The notes: generated by a model not told the origin, from the letters alone. DNA of 64,000 nt from Pseudomonadota bacterium (GCA_023393635.1 JAEWKT010000052.1:1-64000); one strand, 5' to 3'. Counted from the first letter of the stretch, positions 45,626-54,890 are shown. A program made the numbers and translations.

Positions 45626-46996
45626 GTGTGGTCACGCACCCAACGAAACAAAGAAATTGGTATTTTATTTCACCTCATGTGGCCTATTTTAATTACCCAA
45701 ATTGCGCAGGCAGGGTTTGGCCTCATTGATACCATTATGGCTGGCCGCTTATCTGCCACTGATTTGGCGGTGGTTGCCGTAGGGGTAGGTTTATGGCTGC
45801 CTGTGGTGCTGTTTTTGTCAGGCGTAATGATTGCCACCACACCGCTGGTGGCCAAAGCCAAAGGTGCCAATCAGCCGCAGCAAATTCCCTGGATTACCCA
45901 GCAAGCCCTATATTTAGCCTTATTACTTGGCCTGGTGGGTTTTGCCATATTACAACTCGCACCACTTACTTTTAACCTGCTCGATATACCCCAGCACTTA
46001 CAGCCCAAAGCACACTTCTTTTTACATGCCATTGCCTATGGTTTGCCTGCTGTAACCTTATTTGCGGCATTACGCGGCTACACCGAAGCCATTGGGCGGC
46101 CGCGTCCAGTTACTGTAATTAGCCTACTTGGCTTAGTGGGCATTATTCCGCTGAACTATATTTTTATGAATGGCTTGTTTGGCTTGCCAAAGCTGGGCGG
46201 TGCAGGCTGTGGCATTGCAACTGCTACCATACAATGGCTCATGCTGATTACTTTAGCCATTTATTTAAGTGTGTCTAAAACCTATCAGGACATTAAAATT
46301 TTTCAAAAATTTAGCCGCTTTGATAAAGCCATGATTGGCCAGATTTTTGCATTGGGTGCGCCCATTGGCATGGCGATATTTTTTGAAGTCAGCCTGTTTA
46401 GTATTGCAGCCATTATTTTAAGTCCTTTGGGCGAAATTGTGGTGTCATCGCACCAAATTGCTTTGTCCGTCACCTCTTTGTTTTTTATGGTGCCACTGGC
46501 ATTGGGCATGGCATTAACCATACGTGTGGGGCAATTGTATGGTGAAAAAAACTGGGAAGTGATGCAGCATATTCAGCGTTTAGGCTTTATGTTTGCAGTA
46601 ATCATGTCGCTAAGCACCATGGTGATTATCTGGTTGTTCAGGGAACAAATTACCAGTTTTTATACCAATGACCCTACCGTACAAATTACCGCTGCTGGCT
46701 TATTGTTGTTTGCCTTAATGTACCAGCTACCTGATGCGTGGCAAGTGGCCGCTGCTGGCTGTTTACGTGGCATGCAGGACACGCGGGGACCGATGTGGAT
46801 TACCCTATTATCATATTGGGGCATTGCACTGCCATTAGGAATTATATTTTCACGGGTACTGCCTTATGGCGCAGCAGGATTCTGGACAGGTCTGGTGATT
46901 GGTTTAAGTATTGCAGCAGTATTACTCAGTTTGCGTTTAAGACATTGGCGCAAAGTGTTATTTAACAGTTTAAATGCGAACGTGAATGAAATCTAA
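45626..46996 (+). CDS. MATE family efflux transporter (NorM-like)
   Basis: A 456-residue protein with 12 predicted helices and NorM-type MATE motifs: WPILITQIAQAGFGLIDTIMAG in helix 1, and helix 7 region GAPIGMAIFFEVSLFS. NorM-type pumps expel cationic drugs using Na+ or H+. Substrates here are unknown. The start is GTG 45626; the best ribosome site (GATAGG) is 9 nt upstream. A later Met at residue 18 is unlikely because it falls within the first helix. Confidence 0.9.
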   Translation: MWSRTQRNKEIGILFHLMWPILITQIAQAGFGLIDTIMAGRLSATDLAVVAVGVGLWLPVVLFLSGVMIATTPLVAKAKGANQPQQIPWITQQALYLALLLGLVGFAILQLAPLTFNLLDIPQHLQPKAHFFLHAIAYGLPAVTLFAALRGYTEAIGRPRPVTVISLLGLVGIIPLNYIFMNGLFGLPKLGGAGCGIATATIQWLMLITLAIYLSVSKTYQDIKIFQKFSRFDKAMIGQIFALGAPIGMAIFFEVSLFSIAAIILSPLGEIVVSSHQIALSVTSLFFMVPLALGMALTIRVGQLYGEKNWEVMQHIQRLGFMFAVIMSLSTMVIIWLFREQITSFYTNDPTVQITAAGLLLFALMYQLPDAWQVAAAGCLRGMQDTRGPMWITLLSYWGIALPLGIIFSRVLPYGAAGFWTGLVIGLSIAAVLLSLRLRHWRKVLFNSLNANVNEI

Positions 46997-47145
46997 ACCA
47001 GCATTGTGAATAAAAATCACTGCACAGCTTGTATAAAACTGGGCGGCATAAACACATTTGCCAACAAAACCCTATGCTTTATCACTTGGCAGTCGCTGGG
47101 GCGCATGCCACACTAGCGTTCATTTAAGTAGTCAAGGTTGTCGTT

Positions 47146-48459
47146 GTGGCTGAAAAAATCAGTACGCCTGGTCGTCGCTTTATGAAACTTGCTGGTATGA
47201 CGGCCAGCATTGCAGGTAAAGCGGTTAGCAACTCAATTAAGTCTATTAATTCTAACGAAGAAGAAAAACTAGCAGCCAAAAGCCGTCTTTACGAAGATAT
47301 TGGGGTAAAAATTGCCGAAACCTTAGGTGAAATGAAAGGTGCGGTCATGAAAGTAGGACAAATCGCCTCGCAATATAAAGATATCTTTCCGCCTGAAGTG
47401 GCCAAAGCCATTGCCAAGTTGCAACGCCAAGCACCTGCGGTGCCTTTTAGCACCATCCAGTACCAAATAGAACGCGAAATGGGCAAACCACTGGCAGAGA
47501 TTTTTGCCAGCTTTGATTCTGAACCATTTGCTGCGGCATCTATTGGTCAAGTACATCGTGCAGTGCTACCAAGTGGTGAAAAGGTGGTGGTGAAAGTCCA
47601 ATATCCAGGCGTTGATGAAGCCTGCGAGAGTGACTTAAAACAAGTGCGGCTTGCCTTAAGACTGGCAGGTGTCTTTAAAATTGATAAAAAGTTACAAGAC
47701 AAATTGTTTGCCGAGATGCAAGACAGTCTAACGGCTGAGCTGAACTACAATATTGAAGCACATAATTTACAAGTGTTTGCCACGTTTCATCAGCCCTTAG
47801 ACAGCAAAGTCATTATTCCTAAAGTTTATCCTGCCTACTCTACCCGCCGTGTGCTGACCTTAAGTGAAGAATTGGGTGACACTATTGAAACCGCATCCAC
47901 ATGGTCACAAGAACTGCGCAATGAGCTGGGTCAGCGTTTATTTCGGTTAATTAGCCAGGAAGTGTTTTACTTACATAGCTTTCATACCGATCCACATCCA
48001 GGCAATTTTGCCTTTAGACCCGATGGCTCAGTGGTGGTATATGACTACGGCAGCACCAAAACCTTGAGTCCTGACGTGGTAGAAATAAATAAGCAACTGG
48101 TACAGGCAGCATTTGCGCGTGATATCCCTGCTTTAGAGCAAGCCTTGCGCGCGTTGCATGTGCGCACCAATAACGGCCAAATTCCAGCGGAGTTTTATCA
48201 GCAATGGATTGATATTTTAATTAGCCCATTAGATGGTGAATATGATTTTGCCAAAAATACGGCGCATCATGATGCAGTCGCATTGGCTAAAAAATCTTTA
48301 AAATATTGGGATAGCTTCCAGCCGTCGCCAGAAACCATGATGCTCAACCGCACTATTTCTGGTCAGTACTGGAATATGATTAACCTAAAAGTAAAAGATA
48401 ATTTTAGGCCGTTATTGGAAGAAGTAGTGCCATTGCAAGGTACTGCATCGTCCCCCTGA
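47146..48459 (+). CDS. ABC1/AarF (UbiB-like) atypical kinase
   Basis: A 437-residue protein of the ABC1/ADCK/UbiB family. Hallmarks are KxGQ at Lys69-Gln72 (MKVGQIASQYKDIFPPEV), the Ala-rich nucleotide loop AAASIGQVHR (129-138), the lysine in VVVKVQYPGV (Lys150), the ExD motif in LTAELNYNIEA, and HTDPHPGNFAF as catalytic loop. The metal-binding Asp is in YDYGS, with Tyr in place of the usual Phe. No C-terminal membrane helices are seen, unlike canonical UbiB, so this may be a second paralogue. GTG start with AAGG 8 nt upstream. Confidence 0.88.
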   Translation: MAEKISTPGRRFMKLAGMTASIAGKAVSNSIKSINSNEEEKLAAKSRLYEDIGVKIAETLGEMKGAVMKVGQIASQYKDIFPPEVAKAIAKLQRQAPAVPFSTIQYQIEREMGKPLAEIFASFDSEPFAAASIGQVHRAVLPSGEKVVVKVQYPGVDEACESDLKQVRLALRLAGVFKIDKKLQDKLFAEMQDSLTAELNYNIEAHNLQVFATFHQPLDSKVIIPKVYPAYSTRRVLTLSEELGDTIETASTWSQELRNELGQRLFRLISQEVFYLHSFHTDPHPGNFAFRPDGSVVVYDYGSTKTLSPDVVEINKQLVQAAFARDIPALEQALRALHVRTNNGQIPAEFYQQWIDILISPLDGEYDFAKNTAHHDAVALAKKSLKYWDSFQPSPETMMLNRTISGQYWNMINLKVKDNFRPLLEEVVPLQGTASSP

Positions 48460-48511
48460 TGCTTTATTTAAGTTTATTTTCGGAGCAACTTTTATTTTGG
48501 AGTAACCTGCC

Positions 48512-48718
48512 ATGACCTCGACTAAACCAACTGATTTTGAACCATCTACTTCTGAGCCACAAACGCTGGAGCAACTAGAACACAACGTAGATGAAGATAT
48601 CCGCAAACTACGCGAAGCACAGCAGTTTCGCACCCTGGAAGAAAAAGTTCAGGATCTAAAAAAGCAGGGGATTGACCCCGCCAAAACATGTGATACACGC
48701 GGTGATGAAGAAGATTAA
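48512..48718 (+). CDS. small acidic protein, unknown
   Basis: A 68-residue, highly charged protein (rich in Asp, Glu, Lys, Thr) with a possible coiled coil in the middle (DEDIRKLREAQQFRTLEEKV). GGAG lies about 9 nt before the ATG. It follows the ABC1 kinase gene after 52 nt on the same strand and may be co-transcribed. No family recognised. Confidence 0.6.
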   Translation: MTSTKPTDFEPSTSEPQTLEQLEHNVDEDIRKLREAQQFRTLEEKVQDLKKQGIDPAKTCDTRGDEED

Positions 48719-48854
48719 AGCCTTGCCACACTTTTTTAAAAAAGACATCAGCTTCTAGTACTGTAGGGTACTGGTTGCTGTATGGTAAGTTAACTGCTTC
48801 TTATACATAGCTCAATGCCTCATGTGGTTCTATGCTGGATATGACTCTAAATGA

Positions 48855-49241
48855 TTAATTTAGAACCATTTTAACCATACTATAGGTTAACCACATGGCA
48901 CAAACGCCAACAATGATGCTTAAACTGGCATAACTCAAGGCAATAAGTATCTCACCACGTCGAATGAGCCCAAGCGTTTCAATGCCAAAAGCCGAAAACG
49001 TGGTAAAACCGCCCAATAAACCTGTCACGATAAACAGTCGTGCTTCCTGACTTATGCTTTGCACGGATTCTGCCACTAACAGAAATACCCCCGCCAGCAT
49101 ACAACCCAAAATATTGACGCTAAAGGTACCCCATGGAAAATGTACGGGGTTGACTTGCTTTACCACAAAGGCAGATACGCTATAACGCACCATCGAACCA
49201 ATGGCACCGCCAAGCGCAACCCAGATTAATGGATGAATCAT
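48855..49241 (-). CDS. crcB: fluoride exporter CrcB/Fluc
   Basis: A 128-residue dual-topology fluoride channel that acts as a dimer in the inner membrane. It has four helices, GGAIGSMVRY near the N-terminus, WGTFSVNILGC (pore Asn), and GLLGGFTTFSAFG, the Phe-box region that lines the fluoride path. It lies 61 nt downstream of an SDR gene. No fluoride riboswitch fits in that gap. Confidence 0.94.
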   Translation of the reverse strand: MIHPLIWVALGGAIGSMVRYSVSAFVVKQVNPVHFPWGTFSVNILGCMLAGVFLLVAESVQSISQEARLFIVTGLLGGFTTFSAFGIETLGLIRRGEILIALSYASLSIIVGVCAMWLTYSMVKMVLN

Positions 49242-49302
49242 GCTATTGCTCTACCCACATGTTATTGGTCTGCCAGAAATAATAAAAATTACATGTGCAA
49301 CA

Positions 49303-50085
49303 TTATAAGTATTTTTGCAGTAAGCCAATGAAGGAGGATGGCACAATACGTTGCACCTGATGCACCACTGCCCACGGCAATTTGGGCACAATGGCATTTT
49401 TCTTTTTGGCCAAAATAGCAGTAAGTATTTCTTCGGCCACCTCACTGGCCTTGGCCACAATGGGCAAACCATGCGAATTAAAACCCTGCAATAAATCCGT
49501 GCTGACAAAGCCTGGATAAATCACGCTTACTGCAATATTTTCACGTAATAATGGCGCACGTACTGCATTAAAATAACTACTCACTGCTGCTTTGCTGGCA
49601 GAATAAGCGGCACCACTGGGCAATGGAATAAATGCCGAATAGGATGAAATGACCGCAATTTGACCTGCGCTTGCCTGCGCTCTAAACAGGGCAATGGCTG
49701 CTTCGCTAGTGGCAATCGCCCCTAGCACATTGGTTTGAAACACTTGTGCATCGCGATCAATACGTCCATCCCCTACCTTACGGTTTTTTAATATCCCTGC
49801 GTTGGCCACCACAATATCAATATTGCCCAACAAATCACTAAAGCCTAAAAATAAAGGTGTGATTTTGTCACTATCATGGATATCCAGGGCAGCCACCTCC
49901 ACTTGTACCTGATATTTTTCACGTATTTTTTCTGCTAAATTTTCAAGCCGCTCCAAGCGTCTGGCCACCAGTGCCAAATTCATGCCACGCTTGGCAGCTG
50001 CCCATGCCAGTGCTTCGCCAATGCCGCTAGATGCGCCAGTGATTAATATTACTTTTTGTTGTGTTGACGATAGCAAATTAGCCAT
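49303..50085 (-). CDS. short-chain dehydrogenase/reductase
   Basis: A 260-residue classical SDR. The cofactor motif TGASSGIGEALA is near residue 17, NAG is in VVANAGIL, and the catalytic Ser and Tyr-x-x-x-Lys are in VISSYSAF and AYSASKAAV. Substrate unknown; the C-terminal KLPWAVVHQVQRIVPSS tail suggests the lipid/fatty-acyl type SDRs, but this is inference. I use ATG 50085 with GGAG about 11 nt upstream rather than an upstream TTG at 50112. crcB follows. Confidence 0.85.
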   Translation of the reverse strand: MANLLSSTQQKVILITGASSGIGEALAWAAAKRGMNLALVARRLERLENLAEKIREKYQVQVEVAALDIHDSDKITPLFLGFSDLLGNIDIVVANAGILKNRKVGDGRIDRDAQVFQTNVLGAIATSEAAIALFRAQASAGQIAVISSYSAFIPLPSGAAYSASKAAVSSYFNAVRAPLLRENIAVSVIYPGFVSTDLLQGFNSHGLPIVAKASEVAEEILTAILAKKKNAIVPKLPWAVVHQVQRIVPSSFIGLLQKYL

Positions 50086-50391
50086 TGTTTTGTTGCTCCG
50101 TGCTTGTTTCAAATCAGACCGTAAAATTAAGGGATATATCTAACAAATATCAGCCATTATAAATGGATGAGGGATTTAACCATACTTGGGCTAGTGCCAT
50201 TATTATAATGTAATTGTGTGACATTTCTTTTAGTAACTTCATCACAGCATACCTGCCCACAAGATACCCAAACTATAAACATGGCTTGCAAATCAAATAC
50301 ACACTTCATTTTAGTTTTAAGGTTTGATAGTTAAGAACTTATTTATGTTAAGTCATGACTAGAAAGACAAATTATTTGAGGAGAAGAACCG
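50086..50391. other. divergent upstream region of SDR and HopJ-like genes
   Basis: About 300 AT-rich nt with no gene seen. It must contain promoters for both neighbours. GAGGAGAAG just before 50392 is a strong ribosome site for the HopJ-like gene. Confidence 0.4.
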
Positions 50392-51861
50392 ATGTATGCA
50401 TCTAATTCGGCTTTATTAAATGCGCTAGCACAGCAAAAAATTAGATTTAAGCAAGTGCTTAGTTTTATTGAGGCGCGTTATGATTTTAGCCCTACCGCGT
50501 TTGAAAATGGTGCGCAAAAAAATGCTGCAAATGAAAATCAAGGAAGCTGCAAAGTATTTTCATTTGCCCAGTTAAATCATTTTAATCAATTAGATACACT
50601 TGCCCTATTTGCCGAGCATTATCATGCCGTACGCGATAGCCCAGAAGGCACAGATCACCAAAATATTCGTCAGTTTATTCATCATGGTTGGGCAGGAATC
50701 CAGTTTGATGGCCAAGCATTAACCCCAAAAAGTAATATTGATGAAATTAATCAAAAAGTTGCCCAAACTTATGCCGCAGGCGGCAGTGAATTTGCCGAAC
50801 TACAAAATGTAGAAAATCCACAGCCCACCGAAAATCAGCCAGGCGCGGTACCAACGCCTAACCCTGTCAGTGATGAGCTGGTAGAAAATACCAAAAATTT
50901 TACTGAGCCAAGTGGGGTGAAGGACGCTGATGGCAGCGTTGATGAAAAAGCACAAGCCGCGCCTGAAGCTTCAGTTGCAGCGGCACCGACTCAAACTGAC
51001 GCTGTGGCTGAAACGTCTCCAGTTGCTGATACTGAGCCTGTGCTTGCGCCCGCTAACGCTGAACAACCCGAACCAATTGCCGAACAGCCAGCTATTGATG
51101 ATGCACATGAGAACTTCGATGAGAAAGCTGAGCAAGCCATTGCAGAAGCCCAAGCAGTCAATAACAATGAAACAATCATTGCACCTGCACCAGGTTCTTC
51201 AAACACCATGAACAGCGAAAGTACCTATCACTGCGACAATGATAGCGTGACCGAAGGCACAGCAACGCATGATGTGGACTCAGAAGTCTCAACAACTGAC
51301 ACTACTTCTTCTGTGTCCTCCACTAGCGCATCTACAACTGCGCAAACCCATGGGGCAAGTGATTTAGGTACTAGTGCATCTGAGTTAGTTGCAGACAATG
51401 CCAACCATATTGCGGATAATCCAGCTGCGTTTATTGAGCAAGACAATAGCACTACGCCTGCCAATGAGGAGGAAGCCAGTGATTCTGCCGCCACGATAAA
51501 TACAACGAAAGCCTCGACCGCCGATACTGCAAATACTGCAAATACTGCAAATACTGCAAATGCAAGCACACTTGGCACAGCCAGTGCATCAGAAATTGCT
51601 CACAGTAATGCAGTTCATGTTGCAGACAATCCTGCGGCATTTATTGAAGAAAAAAATACGGATACCGACAGTAATGAACCCGCCACTGGTACTGATGACC
51701 ATACCCATACTGAGCCTAAAGCCATTCATACCGACACCAATAAAGAGATGGTAGATGGTCATGGTTCAGCCAGCACTACTGCCGATTCAACCACCAGTAC
51801 CACCCGTGATGGAGAAGTCAACGAGCAAGTAACCAGTAGCGAAAAACCGCAAAACCAGTAA
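50392..51861 (+). CDS. HopJ-domain protein with long disordered acidic tail
   Basis: A 489-residue protein. Residues 1-115 match the HopJ (type III effector HopJ-like) family: RFKQVLSFIEARYDFSPTAFENG, GSCKVFSFAQLN, LALFAEHYH, DHQNIRQFIHHGWAGIQFDGQALTP. This family is widespread in free-living proteobacteria and is usually only about 110 residues long; its role is unknown. The remaining ~370 residues are low-complexity, rich in Ala, Thr, Asp, Glu, Ser and Asn, with two copies of an ADNPAAFIE unit and a (Thr-Ala-Asn) run encoded by a 9-bp repeat. No signal peptide. A strong ribosome site and a terminator mark it as a real single gene. Confidence 0.8.
   Translation: MYASNSALLNALAQQKIRFKQVLSFIEARYDFSPTAFENGAQKNAANENQGSCKVFSFAQLNHFNQLDTLALFAEHYHAVRDSPEGTDHQNIRQFIHHGWAGIQFDGQALTPKSNIDEINQKVAQTYAAGGSEFAELQNVENPQPTENQPGAVPTPNPVSDELVENTKNFTEPSGVKDADGSVDEKAQAAPEASVAAAPTQTDAVAETSPVADTEPVLAPANAEQPEPIAEQPAIDDAHENFDEKAEQAIAEAQAVNNNETIIAPAPGSSNTMNSESTYHCDNDSVTEGTATHDVDSEVSTTDTTSSVSSTSASTTAQTHGASDLGTSASELVADNANHIADNPAAFIEQDNSTTPANEEEASDSAATINTTKASTADTANTANTANTANASTLGTASASEIAHSNAVHVADNPAAFIEEKNTDTDSNEPATGTDDHTHTEPKAIHTDTNKEMVDGHGSASTTADSTTSTTRDGEVNEQVTSSEKPQNQ
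51524..51559 (+). repeat. 9-bp tandem repeat (4 perfect copies) in HopJ-like gene
   Basis: ATACTGCAA repeated four times, in frame, encoding Thr-Ala-Asn units. Copy-number change would keep the frame. Confidence 0.85.
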
Positions 51862-51929
51862 ATCTGTCTATCTGGGTTTATTTTTACTGCAAGCACTTAT
51901 CTTGCTTGAATGACTCAATAGACCTAAAC

Positions 51930-51960
51930 ACCGACTGCTATTATCCGCAGTCGGTTTTTT
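51930..51960. terminator. intrinsic terminator of HopJ-like gene
   Basis: ACCGACTGC and GCAGTCGGT form a perfect 9-bp stem with an 8-nt loop and six T on the plus strand. It lies against the stop of the convergent flavoprotein gene. Confidence 0.9.
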
Positions 51961-51961
51961 C

Positions 51962-53230
51962 TTAATGTTGTTTTTGTTTGTCCAGCCAGCTCAGCACGCC
52001 TTGCCCTGCCTGTCGTCCTGTGGCAAAACATGCGGTTAGTAAATAGCCCCCTGTAGGCGCATCCCAGTCCAGCATTTCACCACAGCAAAATACACCTGAT
52101 AGTTGCTTTAACATAAGCTGGTCATCTAATGCACTCAGGCTGACCCCACCTGCGGTACTAATGGCTTCATCCATTGGTCTAAAACCATGAATAAGCACGG
52201 GCAGTTGCTTTATTGTAGCGGCTACTTTTTTAGGGTTTGTCCAGTCCTGCTTAGGCAGGCATTCACGCAACAAGGCAATTTTACTGGGATCTAACCCCGC
52301 TTTACGCCATGTGGTTTGCATGGATTGCTTCGCAGTTTTTTGTAGCTTATTAGCCAATACCTCAGTGTCTACATCAGGCAGCAAATCAAAATAAATGCAG
52401 GCACTGTCATGTTGATTCAGTTGCTCGCGCAATTCACGGCTTAGGCGATAAATGAGTCCACCTTCCAAGCCATAATGGCTAATTACCGCCTCACCCTGAT
52501 AGTCATAACCCGCATTTACCCATGCTTTAACGCGCTTTAAGGGCTGGCCTGCCAAGGGCTGCATAAAAGCCGACCAATCAACCAGCACGCCCACGTTAGA
52601 GGCTTGCAAGGGTTGAATATCAATATGCTGGGCCTGTAATAACGTAATCCATGCGGCATCACTACCCAGTCTTGCCCAACTGCCACCACCCAAGGCCAAT
52701 ACTACTGCGCTGGCCTGCACGCCTATTTGCTGCGCCCCATGTTCTCCATGGTCTAATTGATGCTGGGCAAGATGGTTAAAAAGTAAATCGCCCTTCTCAT
52801 TCCATCCTAACCATTGGTGTCGGTAAAAAAATGCTACCCCCTGGTTTTTTAAGCGTAATAGCCAAGCACGTAACAACGGAGCGGCTTTCATGGCAACAGG
52901 AAAAATACGCCCAGAGCTACCCACATACGATTCAATGCCTAAATCATGCATCCATTGCTGTATCCATGCCGCATCACATTGCCGTAGCATGGGCATAAGC
53001 CACTCTGGCTGATCATAACGCTGTACAAAAGCATCAAATGCTTCGCTATGGCTAATGTTTAATCCTGTTTTACCTGCCATTAAAAACTTACGCGCTGCCG
53101 TGGGTTTTTGCTCATATACCTGCACGGCATAGCCTGCTTGCGCCAGTACTTCTGCGGCCATCAGACCTGCAGGGCCTGCACCAATTACCACTACAGGCTT
53201 GTTATCCAAACGATCAGTCTGCGTCATCAA
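51962..53230 (-). CDS. HI0933-like NAD(P)/FAD-dependent oxidoreductase
   Basis: A 422-residue flavoprotein of the HI0933/YhiN-like group (the TIGR03862 branch). FAD-binding VVVIGAGPAGLMAAEVLA is at residues 13-30, KFLMAGKTGLNISHS follows, and SSGRIFPVAMKA and the C-terminal FCCGEMLDWDAPTGGYLL complete the FAD domain. The reaction is unknown. Its stop lies directly at the terminator of the convergent HopJ-like gene, and the TrmB-like gene ends 6 nt upstream, so the two are probably co-transcribed. Confidence 0.88.
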   Translation of the reverse strand: MMTQTDRLDNKPVVVIGAGPAGLMAAEVLAQAGYAVQVYEQKPTAARKFLMAGKTGLNISHSEAFDAFVQRYDQPEWLMPMLRQCDAAWIQQWMHDLGIESYVGSSGRIFPVAMKAAPLLRAWLLRLKNQGVAFFYRHQWLGWNEKGDLLFNHLAQHQLDHGEHGAQQIGVQASAVVLALGGGSWARLGSDAAWITLLQAQHIDIQPLQASNVGVLVDWSAFMQPLAGQPLKRVKAWVNAGYDYQGEAVISHYGLEGGLIYRLSRELREQLNQHDSACIYFDLLPDVDTEVLANKLQKTAKQSMQTTWRKAGLDPSKIALLRECLPKQDWTNPKKVAATIKQLPVLIHGFRPMDEAISTAGGVSLSALDDQLMLKQLSGVFCCGEMLDWDAPTGGYLLTACFATGRQAGQGVLSWLDKQKQH

Positions 53231-53236
53231 AATGTG

Positions 53237-53851
53237 CTACGCTTGAATATACTGATCAAAACGGGTTTGATAATCAGCAGGCTTGCTAATGATGAGTTGC
53301 TGGCATGGCTCACCGCGCTGTAAATACTTCACCTCAAAATGAGTCCGTGCCGAGTCTGTCGCAATATCTTGTCGTTGGTAGGGCAAATGCCATGTATCGA
53401 TTAACTGCTGCTCCGCTTCGTTTAAATAAGCTGGAATATTACTGGCCAGCGTAATGCTTGCCCCTGCTTGCAACCGTGACAGCAAAAACTCAAAAAAAGG
53501 CATGTTCAGCCAGCGCTGGGCAGGATTTTTGGGCTCTGGATTAGGATATAAAATAAACAGTTGCTCCACACTGGCAGGCGGCAGTGCATGGACTACCCAT
53601 GGCAGTGCATCAGCATGGATGGGGTGCAAATTGTTGAGTTGATGCTCCTGCTGACGTACTGCAAACACCTTAAACTTGGCTGCGGTGCGCTCAATCGCCA
53701 CCAATGTTTTATCAGGATGTTGCTCGGCAAACAAAATGGCATGCCGTCCCATGCCTGCACCAATTTCAAGGCAAATCGGTTGATTAAACACTGGACGTAC
53801 AAAGCCACGAGGTGCTTGCAAATACTGTGGTTGAAATAATCGGGCAGCCAT
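53237..53851 (-). CDS. divergent TrmB-like SAM-dependent methyltransferase
   Basis: A 204-residue protein related to tRNA (guanine-N7)-methyltransferase TrmB. The SAM motif LEIGAGMGRHAILFA, the acidic AIERT, and the C-terminal HFEVKYLQRGEP (comparable to TKFEQRG of TrmB) are present. The TrmB catalytic stretch PDPWHK is replaced by YPNPEPKNPAQRW, so the catalytic Asp reads Asn. It may therefore be a paralogue with another role rather than the genuine TrmB. Start at ATG 53851 is chosen because the upstream TTG lacks a ribosome site. Confidence 0.75.
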   Translation of the reverse strand: MAARLFQPQYLQAPRGFVRPVFNQPICLEIGAGMGRHAILFAEQHPDKTLVAIERTAAKFKVFAVRQQEHQLNNLHPIHADALPWVVHALPPASVEQLFILYPNPEPKNPAQRWLNMPFFEFLLSRLQAGASITLASNIPAYLNEAEQQLIDTWHLPYQRQDIATDSARTHFEVKYLQRGEPCQQLIISKPADYQTRFDQYIQA

Positions 53852-53972
53852 AATTAGCACAATCAAAAAAGAGAATAGGTAGTTTACAAGACTTTATATA
53901 CAGCGCATACATTGCAAAAAAATCTTAAGCCTTTAGACTTAAAACAACACCTGCGTAAAAGAGATTGATCTC

Positions 53973-54167
53973 ATGACAAAAGCAACTACTTTTCCTTGTC
54001 CACAGTGTAAAAAACCTTCTCTTTGGCAGGATAATCCTTCACGCCCGTTTTGTTCAGAACGCTGTAAGCTCATTGATTTGGGCGCATGGGCCAATGAGGA
54101 CTATAAAATTGCCACACAAACGCCGCCAGATTTAAATGACACCAATCACCCTGATGATCCTGACTGA
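53973..54167 (+). CDS. yacG: DNA gyrase inhibitor YacG
   Basis: A 64-residue zinc-binding protein; in E. coli YacG binds GyrB and inhibits gyrase. Zinc ligands Cys9, Cys12, Cys27 and Cys31 sit in FPCPQCKKPSLW and FCSERCKLIDLGAWANE. The tail is acidic (Asp/Asn-rich). It is not next to coaE or pilD here, unlike in many relatives. A terminator follows at 54244. Confidence 0.93.
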   Translation: MTKATTFPCPQCKKPSLWQDNPSRPFCSERCKLIDLGAWANEDYKIATQTPPDLNDTNHPDDPD

Positions 54168-54243
54168 TAAAGATGATTCATAAACTGGCTAATAAAACTA
54201 CTGCTTCGTTAGCATTTGCTTGCTTTAAATCTTAAAACGGCAT

Positions 54244-54275
54244 AAAAAATCCTGCCAATGACAGCAGGATTTTTT
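54244..54275. terminator. bidirectional terminator between yacG and DUF4377 gene
   Basis: A perfect 12-nt inverted repeat of A-tract plus TCCTGC and GCAGGA plus T-tract, loop 8 nt, between convergent genes. Confidence 0.92.
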
Positions 54276-54303
54276 ATTGATTGGCTGGCTTAGGTATTGC
54301 CCA

Positions 54304-54711
54304 TTAGTTAGCTAAAGGCGCAACTGATTTTGAAATCACCTGATTTAAAACCCATTTGGTTTGATATTGTCCAGTCTCAGCAGCCTGTATTACTTCTTGT
54401 CTTACATCTAGAATATAAGAATAACCTGGCTCAAACTCAAAACCCTGAATATCAGTTTTTAACGGATTAAAGTTGTTTTCATAGCGATTACGATACTGTA
54501 GACACTCAATCTGACCGCCATTAATACTATCGCACAAGGCCTTACGTGGTGAAATTTCAATTAAAAAGCTAGAAATTGGTTTTACCTTCACTGCTTTGAC
54601 TTCCCCATCCTTTACCACAGGGGCTTTGGTATTCGCCATATCCTGATTAGTTTGACAGGCAGATAATGTGAAACCTGTTACCGCTAATAGCGCAAATGCC
54701 AGCTTATTCAT
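54304..54711 (-). CDS. DUF4377 lipoprotein
   Basis: A 135-residue lipoprotein with lipobox LSAC (Cys19, then Gln, so probable outer-membrane sorting). The DUF4377 pattern is in the second half: IECLQYRNRYENNFNPL, IQGFEFEPGYSYILDVRQE. Family function is unknown. The gene is single, with the shared terminator at 54244 downstream. Confidence 0.8.
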   Translation of the reverse strand: MNKLAFALLAVTGFTLSACQTNQDMANTKAPVVKDGEVKAVKVKPISSFLIEISPRKALCDSINGGQIECLQYRNRYENNFNPLKTDIQGFEFEPGYSYILDVRQEVIQAAETGQYQTKWVLNQVISKSVAPLAN

Positions 54712-54890
54712 CCTTAATACTCCAAGTAATCTTTGTATAAACTTTTTTAGTCGTTGGGCTAAGAGTACGTTTTTTTGACTAAATTACTAGAGCAATGAAC
54801 AAATCAGAAAAGCACCAGTGGTGTAAAAATATATTTACTTACACTCCATTACAACTGGTGGCATTATTGTATAACTTTTGGGAGTATGAA

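Noticed and set aside
49242..49302. Fluoride riboswitch before crcB
   Set aside because: The 61-nt gap between the SDR stop and crcB has no recognisable fluoride-aptamer core or attached terminator.
51228..51578. 116-codon hydrophobic minus-strand frame inside the HopJ-like tail
   Set aside because: It is the mirror of an Ala/Thr/Asp-rich repetitive sequence, which by its base pattern yields Val/Ala-rich antisense frames.
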